The notes under the pieces are model-generated. The model was not told the DNA's origin and made no database searches. It was given only the letters and a program-made list of their open reading frames with translations. From assembly GCA_903900335.1 (NCBI GenBank), contig CAIUMP010000004.1, positions 186,001 through 250,000 on the forward strand: a DNA stretch of 64,000 nt, written 5' to 3'. Source of the DNA: an uncultured Ignavibacteriota bacterium. Lineage in GTDB: Bacteria > Bacteroidota > Ignavibacteria > Palsa-1295. Of the stretch, positions 51,807-60,929 are shown in pieces (position 1 is the first letter of the stretch; every line of letters starts with the position of its first letter). A program made the position numbers and the translations under genes.

Positions 51807-52934
51807 GTGAGTGTAGCAGGCAGCATTCCAGCGATCCAGATGGTAGATGTCATCGGTCAATATCATCGGTATCAGGATGAAATTGACAACGCCATTCTTG
51901 AGGTGGTCCGCAGCGGCAAGTACATAAACGGCCCATACGTTCAGCGCTTCGAACGCGCTATGGAGAGCTACCTCGGAGTAAAACATGCGATCGCATGTGC
52001 CTCCGGGACCGATGCACTTCAGATCGCCATGATGGCCATGGACCTGCAGCCTGGAGATGAGATCATCACGACGCCCTTCACCTTCGCCGCGACGACGGAG
52101 ACGATCGTGCTGCTTGGCGGGGTGCCCGTCTACGTGGACATTGATCCGCAGACGTTCAATATTGATGTCGAACGCATCGAAGAGAAGATCACTCCGCGTA
52201 CGAGGGCCATCCTACCGGTGCATCTCTTTGGCCAGCCAGCGAACATGACACGCATTCGCGAGATCGCCGACAAACATCACCTGCTGGTCATTGAGGATGC
52301 AGCCCAGGCTGTTGGTGCCAAATGGAATGGAGCAATGGTATGCGGGATTGGCGACATGGCGACGATCTCGTTCTATCCATCCAAGAATCTTGGGGCATTC
52401 GGGGACGCGGGTATGATCACGACAAACGACGACGCACTTGCCGCTGCGCTGCGCACCATCTGCAATCATGGCTCTGACAGGGCCTACTACCACGACCGTC
52501 TTGGGGTGAATTCACGGCTTGATGCCATCCAGGCCACGATCCTGAATGTCAAATTGCAATATTTGAACGAGTGGAATGCCACGCGTTCTGCGATGGCTGC
52601 GCTATACTCGAACCATTTTGCTGGGTATGGAGACCAGATCATGGTGCCTGTCGTTGCGGAAGGTGCCACACCTATTTGGCACCAGTATTCGATCATCCTG
52701 AAGGACGGTCGCGAAAAAGCGATGGAGCATTTGAAGGCTGCGGGTGTTCCTTTCAACATCTATTATCCTGTTCCGCTGCATCTCCAAAAGGCGTATGTCG
52801 CTGGTAAGCTGGGGGACTTCCCGCTAACGGAATTCGCTGCAGCCCACATCCTTTCGCTCCCCATGCATTCCGAGCTAACGCCGGAGCAGGTTGAGTATAT
52901 TGCGGGTCAGGTAATCACAGCAATCGGTAAATAA
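51807..52934 (+). CDS. DegT/DnrJ/EryC1 sugar aminotransferase (WbpE-like)
   Basis: 375 aa, GTG start at 51807 with AGAGGA 8 bases upstream. PLP enzyme of the sugar aminotransferase class; the lysine is K193 (FYPSKNLGAFGDAGMITT). SGKYINGPYVQRFERAM, CASGTDALQIAMMAMDLQPGDEII, PVYVDIDPQTFNID and FNIYYPVPLHLQKAYV follow the WbpE pattern closely. WbpE aminates the 3-keto uronic acid in the UDP-2,3-diacetamido-uronic acid pathway. With WbpA- and WecB/WbpI-like genes in the same cluster this role is plausible. The oxidase (WbpB) and acetyltransferase (WbpD) are not here. Confidence 0.88.
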   Translation: MSVAGSIPAIQMVDVIGQYHRYQDEIDNAILEVVRSGKYINGPYVQRFERAMESYLGVKHAIACASGTDALQIAMMAMDLQPGDEIITTPFTFAATTETIVLLGGVPVYVDIDPQTFNIDVERIEEKITPRTRAILPVHLFGQPANMTRIREIADKHHLLVIEDAAQAVGAKWNGAMVCGIGDMATISFYPSKNLGAFGDAGMITTNDDALAAALRTICNHGSDRAYYHDRLGVNSRLDAIQATILNVKLQYLNEWNATRSAMAALYSNHFAGYGDQIMVPVVAEGATPIWHQYSIILKDGREKAMEHLKAAGVPFNIYYPVPLHLQKAYVAGKLGDFPLTEFAAAHILSLPMHSELTPEQVEYIAGQVITAIGK

Positions 52935-52948
52935 CCACTCTATCACGT

Positions 52949-53692
52949 ATGGCGCGGGCACTTCTCATCGTTCCAACTTACAACGAGCGCGATAACATCG
53001 TGCGGATCATCCACCAGATCCTCGCTGAGCAGCCGAACTGCCCTGGCGTCGAGCTCAACGTTCTCGTGGTGGATGACAATTCGCCCGATGGGACATCCGA
53101 TGTTGTCCGCGAATTGCAGAGCTCCGAGGATCCAACGGAAGCCCACATCCATCTGCTCTCGCGCCCTGGCAAGATGGGCCTTGGCACAGCATACGTTGCA
53201 GGTTTCCGCTATGGTCTGGAGCATAGGTACGACTACATCTTTGAAATGGATGCGGATTTTTCGCATGATCCCAAAGAGATACCGAGCTTCCTGCGAGAGA
53301 TCGTACACTATGATCTCGTTATTGGCTCGCGCTACATTCCCGGCTCACACATTGATAATTGGCCGAAGAGCAGGCTCATGCTCTCCTACAATGCAAACCT
53401 CTACGCGCGCCTTATCACTGGCATCCCTGTCAAAGATGCCACCGGCGGATTCAAGTGCTTCCGACGCGAAGTGCTGCAGGCCATAGATCTTTCGGACATT
53501 CGCTCGAACGGATATGCATTTCAGATCGAGATGAATTTCCGCTCGTGGCGCAAGGGATTTCGGATCAAGGAGATACCGATCACGTTTGCGGACCGCCATG
53601 CAGGCACGAGCAAGATGAGCAAAGCGATCGTCCGAGAAGCGGTCGGGATGGTGTGGAAGCTGAAGGCCCGCGCCGTAATGGGCGAGCTGTAA
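52949..53692 (+). CDS. Polyprenol monophosphomannose synthase-like GT2
   Basis: 247 aa GT2 enzyme without a C-terminal membrane domain. Motifs: LLIVPTYNERDNIVRIIHQI, VLVVDDNSPDGTSDVV, the catalytic EMDADFSHDP and DATGGFKCFRREVL, then GYAFQIEMNFRSWRKG and ITFADRHAGTSKMS. All match dolichol-phosphate-mannose synthase (DPM1-like) proteins, which make a polyprenyl-phosphate sugar on the cytoplasmic side. In this cluster it probably supplies the donor for the GT39-like and YfhO-like enzymes. It could also be a lipoprotein N-acyl-related mannosyl enzyme. Confidence 0.92.
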   Translation: MARALLIVPTYNERDNIVRIIHQILAEQPNCPGVELNVLVVDDNSPDGTSDVVRELQSSEDPTEAHIHLLSRPGKMGLGTAYVAGFRYGLEHRYDYIFEMDADFSHDPKEIPSFLREIVHYDLVIGSRYIPGSHIDNWPKSRLMLSYNANLYARLITGIPVKDATGGFKCFRREVLQAIDLSDIRSNGYAFQIEMNFRSWRKGFRIKEIPITFADRHAGTSKMSKAIVREAVGMVWKLKARAVMGEL

Positions 53693-53707
53693 TACGTCGA
53701 GAGTTCG

Positions 53708-55750
53708 ATGGATATTTCAATCGTCATTGTCAGCTATAACGTCAAGGAGTTTCTCCGTGGCGCGATCCTGAGCGTCCAGCGCTCACTGGAGGCTGGCGGG
53801 TTGACGGGCGAGATACTGGTTGTGGATAATGACTCCGCCGATGGTAGTGCGGCGATGGTTCAAGTCGAATTTCCCAACGTGCGGATACACGCGTTGAAGG
53901 AAAATCTCGGCTTTGGACGGGCTAATAACCTCGCGATGCGGGAAGCAACGGGAGACTATCTTCTGCTGCTGAATCCTGATACTATCGTTGGTGAGGACAC
54001 CCTTCGCACAATGTTCGACTTCATGCGGGAACATCCAGAAGCGGGGCTCGCAGGCTGCAAGCTTTTGAACGGTGATGGTTCCTTTCAGATCAGTTGCCGA
54101 CGTGGATTTCCCTCACCTTGGGCAAGTTTCTCAAAGTTGTTTGGCCTTTCGCGACTTTTTCCGAAATCCCCACTCTTCGCTCAGTATAATCTTACCCATC
54201 TCCCCGTAGACCAGACATACGAAATTGATGCGCTCAGTGGTGCCTTCATGTTGCTCTCTCGACAGGCATACAAGGCTACGAACGGTTTCGACGAAGATTA
54301 CTTCATGTACGGGGAGGACTTGGATCTCTGCTTCCGAACCAAGAAGGCAGGCTTCAAAGTTTTCTATGTGCCCACGACGGCGACCATTCACTTCCAGGGT
54401 GAGTCAACCAAGCGCAGCGCGATAAACGAGATCAACGTCTTCTACGAGGCGATGCACATCTTTGTAAAGAAGAGCTATCGCTCGTCACGGATCTTTAGCG
54501 CACTGCTTCGCCTGGGTATCTTCCTGCGGACGGTGATCGCTCTGCTCAAGAAATATCGGGCGGTGATCGGGTTAGTCATATTGGACTACCTCACCGTCGC
54601 TGCAGGCGTACTCCTTGGCTCCCGGCTACTGCTCGACAAATGGTTTGGTCTTCCCAGCGAGGACTATCCCTTCGCGATAATTCTCCCGCCAGTTATTGTG
54701 GTTTGCCTTTTGGCTATCCTTAAATCCTATTCTGGCAATGAACGGCGAAGCCCAAGGCAGATCGTTATCGCAATGCCCGCGATCCTTATCGGCCTTTCTT
54801 CGCTTACCTATTTCTTCAAGGAATTTCCTGCAAGTCGCGCGGTTGTCATGGTGGTGACTGCTGTGACTGGCGCTCTATTGCTGCTCAATCGGCTTGCGCT
54901 GGGAATCGCCGACCGCATTCGGTGGGGAGGGGACAACACGGCCAGCCCATCGCTCAGACCAACACTCATCGTTGGTACGACTTCGGAGGCCTTGCGAATC
55001 GCAGAATTGCTTCGCCGCACACAATTCCTTCGTCGGTATGAAGTAGTCGGGTTCATCGATAGTTCACTTTCCAGGCTTGGCGAAGAACCCATTGGAGGTA
55101 TCCCGATCCTTGGGGATGCGAACATGATGGGGAAGGTCGCACGGGAGCATCGGATTTCAGAGGTCATTTTTGCGAGCGACGCCGCGCCGTATATGGAAAT
55201 GCTGGCAATGATGCAGCGAGTCTCCGCCGAGAATGTCTCTTCTCGTGTGAATTTCAATATGGTACCGACGGCCAGCGAGGTATTGCTCGGTCGGCGCAAG
55301 ATCGAATTTCTTGCTCCGAGTGCTGAGAGTTCGCTTGCGCTCATGCCCATTGAATACAACTTGCAGCGGCTTTCCCATCGCGTGGTCAAGAGGATGCTCG
55401 ACATTGCTGTGAGTGGCGCCGCACTGATGTTCGTGCCACTTTTCAGCCTACTGAGCACCCCACTACATCGCAGAGAGCGAATCCAGCGCTGGCTTCGGAT
55501 GTTCCGTGGAGAGCTGACACTTGTTGGTGTCGCTGGCGCAGAGGCCCGCTCAACATTTTTTTCAACACCAGGCCTGACAAGTCTCGCCGCTGTAGCGGCT
55601 CCAAATGATGTGCGCGAAGAGGATCTGCATCAATTCGATCAGTATTACGCCCGCAATCACACGCTTGGAATGGATTTTGAAATTCTTCTGAAGACACTCG
55701 TTTTCCGGAAAGATCGAGTTGGGACGAAGGTGTATCCCGGTCCGCAATGA
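53708..55750 (+). CDS. Chimera: GT2 glycosyltransferase fused to a degenerate polyprenyl phosphosugar transferase
   Basis: 680 aa. The N-terminal GT2 domain (1-275) has VIVSYNVKEFLRGAILSV, VDNDSADGSAAM, LLLLNPDTIVGEDT and YMYGEDLDLCFRTKKAG, like rhamnosyltransferase-type enzymes. From about 280 on come four membrane helices and a CoA-binding-like domain (PTLIVGTTSEALRIAELLRR ... GIPILGD). The final part starts VKRMLDIAVSGAALMFVPLF like the WbaP catalytic domain. The core with FRSM, NDPR and the catalytic D-E is missing: the sequence jumps to LRMFRGELTLVGVAGAEA, equivalent to GDMSLVGPRPERE. So the initiating-transferase half is very likely inactive and may serve as a docking or membrane platform. 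It is the last gene of the polysaccharide cluster. Confidence 0.85.
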   Translation: MDISIVIVSYNVKEFLRGAILSVQRSLEAGGLTGEILVVDNDSADGSAAMVQVEFPNVRIHALKENLGFGRANNLAMREATGDYLLLLNPDTIVGEDTLRTMFDFMREHPEAGLAGCKLLNGDGSFQISCRRGFPSPWASFSKLFGLSRLFPKSPLFAQYNLTHLPVDQTYEIDALSGAFMLLSRQAYKATNGFDEDYFMYGEDLDLCFRTKKAGFKVFYVPTTATIHFQGESTKRSAINEINVFYEAMHIFVKKSYRSSRIFSALLRLGIFLRTVIALLKKYRAVIGLVILDYLTVAAGVLLGSRLLLDKWFGLPSEDYPFAIILPPVIVVCLLAILKSYSGNERRSPRQIVIAMPAILIGLSSLTYFFKEFPASRAVVMVVTAVTGALLLLNRLALGIADRIRWGGDNTASPSLRPTLIVGTTSEALRIAELLRRTQFLRRYEVVGFIDSSLSRLGEEPIGGIPILGDANMMGKVAREHRISEVIFASDAAPYMEMLAMMQRVSAENVSSRVNFNMVPTASEVLLGRRKIEFLAPSAESSLALMPIEYNLQRLSHRVVKRMLDIAVSGAALMFVPLFSLLSTPLHRRERIQRWLRMFRGELTLVGVAGAEARSTFFSTPGLTSLAAVAAPNDVREEDLHQFDQYYARNHTLGMDFEILLKTLVFRKDRVGTKVYPGPQ

Positions 55751-55813
55751 GACGGACCTAACGGGCGTTGATCGTTTTGCGCGCCCACATTATCACAATC
55801 AACTTTCCCCGCC

Positions 55814-56857
55814 ATGGCTAAGACAATTCTCGATTTTGAGAAACCGCTTGAAGAGCTCGAACAAAAGCTTGATGAGATGCGAACGCTCGCCGCGACCGTA
55901 GAGCTCTCAAGCGAGATCGCCGTCATGGAGGGAAAGATCGAAGCACTGCGCACGGAAACGTATCGGAATCTCACGCGGTGGCAGCGCGTGCAGCTTGCCC
56001 GCCATCCAGAGCGTCCGTACGCCCTCGATCATATTCTTGCGATGTCACCCGATTTTGTCGAGCTTCATGGCGACCGAAATGTGCGCGACGATCCGGCGAT
56101 CGTGGGCGGGTTCGGCACGCTTGAGCCGTTCGGAAGTGTGATGTGGATCGGTCACCAAAAAGGTCGTGACACAAAACAAAATGTGATTCGGAATTTCGGA
56201 ATGCCGAACCCAGAAGGGTATCGTAAGGCACTCCGCCTGATGAAGCTCGCAGAGAAATTTGGTAAGCCAGTTGTCACGTTATTGGATACGCCCGGTGCGT
56301 TTCCCGGTATCGAAGCCGAAGAGCGCGGCCAAGCAGAAGCGATCGCTCGTAACCTCTTCGAGATGGCGCGGCTCAACGTCCCGATCGTTGTGACGATCAT
56401 CGGCGAGGGCGCATCCGGCGGTGCGTTGGGAATTGGCGTTGGTGATCGAATCCTTATGCTGGAGAATGCATGGTACAGCGTGATCTCTCCCGAGAGCTGC
56501 TCATCGATCTTGTGGCGAAGCTGGAATTACAAGGAGCAGGCTGCCGAAGCATTGAAATTGACGGCGCTCGACATGCTCTCGCAAGGCATCATTGACCGGA
56601 TCGTACCGGAGCCACTCGGCGGTGCACATAGAGATCCTCAGGTGATGTTCGACACCTTCAAGCAAATACTAGTGGAGGAATTGGAAGCATTACGAGAGTT
56701 ACATCTGCTTGAAAGCCAGTCCGCACTGACTCGACGAACGGAGAAATTTAGTAGGATGGGTGTCTGGAATGAAATCCCTGAGGTGGTGCATAGCCCGGAA
56801 GAAGTGGGATTTCCTGAGGCCCAGCCTGCGGAAACCGCTGAGTCGGAGTCGCTCTAA
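55814..56857 (+). CDS. accA: Acetyl-CoA carboxylase carboxyltransferase subunit alpha
   Basis: 347 aa, ATG start at 55814. Part of the enzyme making malonyl-CoA for fatty acid synthesis; works with AccD in the cytoplasm. The N-terminal helix [17 protein letters not shown] is typical, as are [69 protein letters not shown] and [14 protein letters not shown]. It lies 63 bases after the polysaccharide cluster and opens a group of housekeeping genes; accD and the biotin subunits are not in view. The C-terminal ~30 residues are extra and not conserved. Confidence 0.97.
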   Translation: MAKTILDFEKPLEELEQKLDEMRTLAATVELSSEIAVMEGKIEALRTETYRNLTRWQRVQLARHPERPYALDHILAMSPDFVELHGDRNVRDDPAIVGGFGTLEPFGSVMWIGHQKGRDTKQNVIRNFGMPNPEGYRKALRLMKLAEKFGKPVVTLLDTPGAFPGIEAEERGQAEAIARNLFEMARLNVPIVVTIIGEGASGGALGIGVGDRILMLENAWYSVISPESCSSILWRSWNYKEQAAEALKLTALDMLSQGIIDRIVPEPLGGAHRDPQVMFDTFKQILVEELEALRELHLLESQSALTRRTEKFSRMGVWNEIPEVVHSPEEVGFPEAQPAETAESESL

Positions 56858-56895
56858 TACCAACGAATTAAAACCGCTGAGATCCGAGATCGTGC

Positions 56896-57462
56896 ATGGG
56901 CTTCTACGTACTCGCGCTGCTCGTCTTCTTGCTTCTTCTGGTTGCCGTGCGTCCGGCGATCTGGAACTCGATCCGCACGACTCGGCGAGTTGAGAGGGAG
57001 ATGGATATCGCTGCCAGAATATGCGAGGCCGCGGCCCGAGATGCCTTCGGTATCGAACTCGACCATTCACTCAGCAGCTTGGCGCTACTTGACCAAATGA
57101 TCCTACAAGAGTGGGTATTGCCTGGAAGCACGACGGGAATGGCAACAGCCACGCGGCGAGGCTTCGCGGCATACTTTGGTGACGTCTTCGTGCGGAGCTA
57201 CTCCGCAAGATGGTCCATTATTGGAGCCTCTACCGAAGAGCCACGGCTGGAGTTTCCGAAATGCCGCGTGATCGTCGATCCATTCGCGTTGCTACAATAC
57301 AAATTGCAAGATCCAGAATCAGTGCACCTTGCGGAATTAGGCGATCGGCTTTGCACCATGATCGAATCGAGGAGTAAGCTGGATTGGCACACCCTCAGCA
57401 AGCAGAGTGTTACATTCGATCCAGAAGCACCATCGGAAATCATCGACGCAGATGAGCAGTAA
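56896..57462 (+). CDS. Hypothetical protein with N-terminal membrane anchor
   Basis: 188 aa. One membrane helix at the start (FYVLALLVFLLLLVAVRPAIW, about 3-23), followed by a soluble cytoplasmic or periplasmic part with no motif I know. The segment SSLALLDQMILQEWVLPG and the stretch FAAYFGDVFVRSYSARW resemble proteins that are uncharacterised in other genomes, but I cannot name the family. The stop region overlaps the next gene by 11 bases, so the two are translated together. Placed between accA and a thioesterase, an envelope or lipid link is possible. Confidence 0.75.
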   Translation: MGFYVLALLVFLLLLVAVRPAIWNSIRTTRRVEREMDIAARICEAAARDAFGIELDHSLSSLALLDQMILQEWVLPGSTTGMATATRRGFAAYFGDVFVRSYSARWSIIGASTEEPRLEFPKCRVIVDPFALLQYKLQDPESVHLAELGDRLCTMIESRSKLDWHTLSKQSVTFDPEAPSEIIDADEQ

Positions 57463-57904
57463 TGTTGACCAGATCGAGCACGTAACGCACCTTCGCGTCC
57501 GCTATGCAGACACGGACCGGATGGGCGTGGTGTATTACGGGAAGTACTTTGAGTACTTCGAAGTCGCTCGGACAGAAATGCTTCGGGCGTGCGGCTTACC
57601 CTACGCGGAGATCGAAGCCGCAGGGTTTGGGTTGCCGGTTCTTGATGCGAAAGCGCATTATCGAAAGGGTGCGAAGTATGACGACCTACTCCGCATTGCG
57701 GTTCGAATGGAGGCGGGCATTCAACCAAGATTGGTGATCGATTACGAAGTGTTTTTGGATTCAACGAACGAACTCCTCGTCGAAGGGCAAACGACACTGG
57801 TCTTTATTACGAGTGATACTGGACGACCCTCCCGTCCACCGGCGATCTACGTCGAGGCAATGAACACCTATTTAGAAAACAAACGTGCAACATACACTGA
57901 GTGA
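57452..57904 (+). CDS. ybgC: Acyl-CoA thioesterase, YbgC/4-hydroxybenzoyl-CoA thioesterase family
   Basis: 150 aa from ATG 57452; the longer frame from 57407 lies inside the upstream gene. It is a hotdog-fold enzyme. The catalytic motif RYADTDRMGVVYYGKYFEYFEVARTE is intact, with the aspartate in TDRMG as the expected active-site residue. It hydrolyses acyl-CoA thioesters in the cytoplasm, and YbgC members often sit next to envelope (tol-pal) or lipid genes. It overlaps the genes on both sides (11 and 20 bases), which points to one operon with accA and nadC. Confidence 0.9.
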   Translation: MSSNVDQIEHVTHLRVRYADTDRMGVVYYGKYFEYFEVARTEMLRACGLPYAEIEAAGFGLPVLDAKAHYRKGAKYDDLLRIAVRMEAGIQPRLVIDYEVFLDSTNELLVEGQTTLVFITSDTGRPSRPPAIYVEAMNTYLENKRATYTE

Positions 57905-58799
57905 CATTGAGCGTTCTCGCATTCGCATTGCGCTGGTAGAAGATGGTGGCAAAGGGGACGTAACCACGCTGGCAACGGTACCTGAAGGAGCACAAGGTGT
58001 CGGTACATTCCTTGCGAAAGCCGATGGCGTTCTCGCAGGGTTGGATATGGCGCGACATGCGTTTCTGCTCTACGAAGTACAGCACGGCATCAGTTCCCCG
58101 AACTTCGATTTTGACGAACTCCTTTGCGACGGCGCGACGCTCTCAAAGGGTGATCGCATTGCGACCATTCGAGCCGATCTGCATACGCTTCTTGCGGCAG
58201 AACGGGTTGCGCTGAATCTTCTGCAGCGCATGTCCGGCATCGCAACGATGACACGCGCATTCGTAGATGCCGTGCGCGCACCTTCGGAGAATTTCCCGAA
58301 CGGCACCAACGCCGTTATTCTCGACACTCGTAAGACGGCACCGCTACTCAGACCATTCGATCGCTACGCCGTGCGTGTGGGTGGGGCAACGAATCACCGC
58401 TATTCGCTGAGTGAGATGATCCTTGTAAAAGACAATCACATTGCGGCAAATGGTGGAGACATCCCCAAAGTTATCGAACGACTGAAAGAGTATTTTGCCG
58501 ATCCCAAGAACGAGCGAGTGCCTGTCGAGATCGAAGTTACCGATCTTGACCAGCTTGCGGAAGTTCTTGAGAATGGTGTTGGGATCGTCAACCGCGTGCT
58601 GATCGATAATTTCGAAGTACCACTGATGCGGGACGCGGTAATACTCAATAACGGCATGTTCGAGACGGAGGCTTCCGGCGGCGTAAACCTCAAGACCGTC
58701 CGCGCGATCGCTGAGACAGGCGTGGATTTCATCTCCGTTGGCGCATTGACACATTCCGTGATGGGGCTCGATATTTCCTTCGAGATCGAACAGAACTGA
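57885..58799 (+). CDS. nadC: Nicotinate-nucleotide pyrophosphorylase (carboxylating)
   Basis: 304 aa, GTG start at 57885, 20 bases inside the previous gene. Joins quinolinate and PRPP to give nicotinate mononucleotide in de novo NAD synthesis. Motifs: LVEDGGKGDVTTLATVPEG near the N-terminus, LNLLQRMSGIATMTRAFVD, LDTRKTAPLLRPFDRYAVRV, GGATNHRYSLSEMILVKDNH, EVTDLDQLAEVLENG and SGGVNLKTVRAIAETGVDFI, with the final S-VGALTHS. No nadA or nadB is next to it. Confidence 0.97.
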   Translation: MQHTLSDIERSRIRIALVEDGGKGDVTTLATVPEGAQGVGTFLAKADGVLAGLDMARHAFLLYEVQHGISSPNFDFDELLCDGATLSKGDRIATIRADLHTLLAAERVALNLLQRMSGIATMTRAFVDAVRAPSENFPNGTNAVILDTRKTAPLLRPFDRYAVRVGGATNHRYSLSEMILVKDNHIAANGGDIPKVIERLKEYFADPKNERVPVEIEVTDLDQLAEVLENGVGIVNRVLIDNFEVPLMRDAVILNNGMFETEASGGVNLKTVRAIAETGVDFISVGALTHSVMGLDISFEIEQN

Positions 58800-58826
58800 T
58801 CCAAGCAGGCACGGGCCACACACCAA

Positions 58827-59513
58827 ATGCCACGAATTCTTGTCATTGAGGACGAGCGCAAGGTAGCGAGGTTCATTCAGAAGGGCCTTAATGCCGAAGG
58901 TATGGAAACCTCCATCGCCGAAACGGGCGACGAAGGATTGCGCTTAGCATTTGAGCGAGATTTTGATGCAATTACTGTCGATCTCTCTCTACCCGGACTC
59001 GACGGGATAAGTCTGATACGCTCCCTTCGAGAAAGGAAGAACCATGCGTGCATCCTTGTGCTTTCGGCACGAGGCACACTGGAGGATAAATTGCTCGGCT
59101 TCGAAGTTGGGGCCGATGACTATTTGCCGAAGCCCTTTGCATTTGAAGAACTGGTGGTTCGGCTCCGCGCATTAGTTCGCCGAAAAGAGACTACGCAGGA
59201 TAGTTTTAAGCTTGTCTTTGGCGGTATTGAGATGAACCTTACATCGCGGCATGTCGAGCGTGCTGGCCGTTCGATCGAGTTGACAAATCGCGAATTCAAT
59301 TTGCTGGAGCTATTCCTTCGCAACCCCGAGCGCATTCTAACTCGCGCGAAGATTGGCGAGGCTGTCTGGCAAGAGCAATTCGATCGTGACACGAACGTTA
59401 TCGAAGTATATATGATGTATCTCCGCAAGAAAGTTGACTATGGCTTCGATGGCCGGAGGCTCCTGCACACTGTTCGCGGAGTTGGCTACAAGCTTTCGGA
59501 AGCGTCCCTGTAA
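58827..59513 (+). CDS. OmpR family response regulator
   Basis: 228 aa. The receiver domain has the acidic pocket E8-D9 (VIEDERKV), phosphoacceptor D52 (ITVDLSLPGLDG), S/A in LVLSARGT and K in LPKPFAF. The winged-helix domain is about 125-228, with ELTNREFNLLELFLRNPERIL, SGEAVW-like IGEAVWQEQFD, VIEVYMMYLRKKVD and LLHTVRGVGYKL. The subgroup resembles CusR/QseB-type regulators. It follows nadC by 27 bases and precedes the sensor kinase by 12 bases. The TonB receptor genes further on are candidate targets. Confidence 0.92.
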   Translation: MPRILVIEDERKVARFIQKGLNAEGMETSIAETGDEGLRLAFERDFDAITVDLSLPGLDGISLIRSLRERKNHACILVLSARGTLEDKLLGFEVGADDYLPKPFAFEELVVRLRALVRRKETTQDSFKLVFGGIEMNLTSRHVERAGRSIELTNREFNLLELFLRNPERILTRAKIGEAVWQEQFDRDTNVIEVYMMYLRKKVDYGFDGRRLLHTVRGVGYKLSEASL

Positions 59514-59525
59514 TACTTCCTCCAA

Positions 59526-60929
59526 ATGAGACTTCTTCCCACACGCATCAGAGTACGAACGGCAATTCTGATTGCGGGGGTACTGATGCTTTGTCTCTCC
59601 GTCTTTTTCACGATCACCTATTTTTCCATACGAGCCTCCCTGATTTCGCGAAGTGAAGAGGAAGTACGCGAACAACTGCGACATGTATTGGTTGATCTGA
59701 AGCCGGGCATGGACGCCATCGCGCTGCGGCATTTGCTCGCAACGCACGAAATGACGATGGAGTCCCGAATACACTTCGTGCTATTTGAGAGACGTGTCGG
59801 AGCGCTGCTTCCGATCCCTATTGTTCAGCCCGACTCCGTGCGGCTTCCGGATGCTGCGCTCAAGCGGATGTTGACAAGCCCTGGTGAGACTGTTGGATTC
59901 ACGGATGGGGTCGGGAGCTTTCGGTTAGTGTCCCTTCGACGAGGTGCGTTTCTTGCAGGTGCTGCGATCAATACGATCTTTATCGAGGAAGCAGAGGACT
60001 CGATGGTGCAAGCCTTCGCGTACTCTCTCCTGCTTGGCTTGCTGTTTGCCGTCGTTTCGGGTATTGTGGTGGCCAACTTCACGGTTTCCCCGCTATCTGC
60101 GCTCGCTAAGTCAGCTCAAGAAATCGCAGCTGCGTCGTCGGTATCGGCAACGCGATTGCCAGTGACGACAAATATCACGGAGATCCGGGAGTTGGTGCAC
60201 TCGATCAATTCATTGCTCGAAGCACGCGATGCCTCGCTCGACCAGATGCGCAATTTTACCGCTGACGCGGCACATGAGCTTCGTACTCCGTTGACGGTAC
60301 TCAAAGGTGAGATCGAAGTGGAACTCCGGCTGTTACCAATCGGGAGCGAGCAGAGAGAGGTGTTGGAAAGCAATCTGGAGGAAGTGGAAAGGCTTATCAG
60401 TATAGTGCAAGATCTGTTGTATCTTGCGACAATGGAAGGAGTAACTGATCGGGAGGTTGATGTGGAGCCGTGTGATTTGGGAGCGTGTGTGGAGCGAGCC
60501 ATACAACGGCTTGTAGCGATGGCGGAGAAAAAGAAGATTCAGATCCAGGCGCACATTGAACACGTCGAGATCGCTGCTGACGAAGAACGGATCATTCGAT
60601 TGACCTATAATGTGCTCCTCAACGCAGTTCAACATTCCAGTGACGGTTCTCGAATAGAAGTTTCAGCGGTGACCGTTGCTGGAGCAGGCGTTGTGCTCAC
60701 CATTGTCGATAGTGGATGCGGGATTCCTGCCCCCGATCTGCCGCACATTTTCGACCGGTTTTACCGCGCTGGGAAGTCTCGTTCACGCGCGGAGGGCGGG
60801 GCAGGGCTCGGGCTAGCGATTGCAAAATCCATTGCCGACCATTATGGGCTTGTGCTTGGAATAGAAAGTAAAGTGGGAGAAGGAACCACCGTCACCCTCT
60901 TCTTGCCTTCTGAAATTATACATAAATAA
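59526..60929 (+). CDS. Membrane sensor histidine kinase
   Basis: 467 aa. First membrane helix about 13-33, a periplasmic sensor of about 130 aa, second helix about 163-186 (LLLGLLFAVVSGIVVANFTV), HAMP (about 187-240), H-box MRNFTADAAHELRTPLTVLK (H250). The ATPase domain has N-box RLTYNVLLNAVQHSSDGS, G1 TIVDSGCGIPAP, F-box IFDRFYRAGKSRSRAEGG and G2 GLGLAIAKSIADHYG. AHELRTPLTVLKGEIEV and the short sensor are as in CusS/heavy-metal or QseC-type kinases. Pairs with the regulator just upstream. The signal is not known. Confidence 0.92.
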   Translation: MRLLPTRIRVRTAILIAGVLMLCLSVFFTITYFSIRASLISRSEEEVREQLRHVLVDLKPGMDAIALRHLLATHEMTMESRIHFVLFERRVGALLPIPIVQPDSVRLPDAALKRMLTSPGETVGFTDGVGSFRLVSLRRGAFLAGAAINTIFIEEAEDSMVQAFAYSLLLGLLFAVVSGIVVANFTVSPLSALAKSAQEIAAASSVSATRLPVTTNITEIRELVHSINSLLEARDASLDQMRNFTADAAHELRTPLTVLKGEIEVELRLLPIGSEQREVLESNLEEVERLISIVQDLLYLATMEGVTDREVDVEPCDLGACVERAIQRLVAMAEKKKIQIQAHIEHVEIAADEERIIRLTYNVLLNAVQHSSDGSRIEVSAVTVAGAGVVLTIVDSGCGIPAPDLPHIFDRFYRAGKSRSRAEGGAGLGLAIAKSIADHYGLVLGIESKVGEGTTVTLFLPSEIIHK

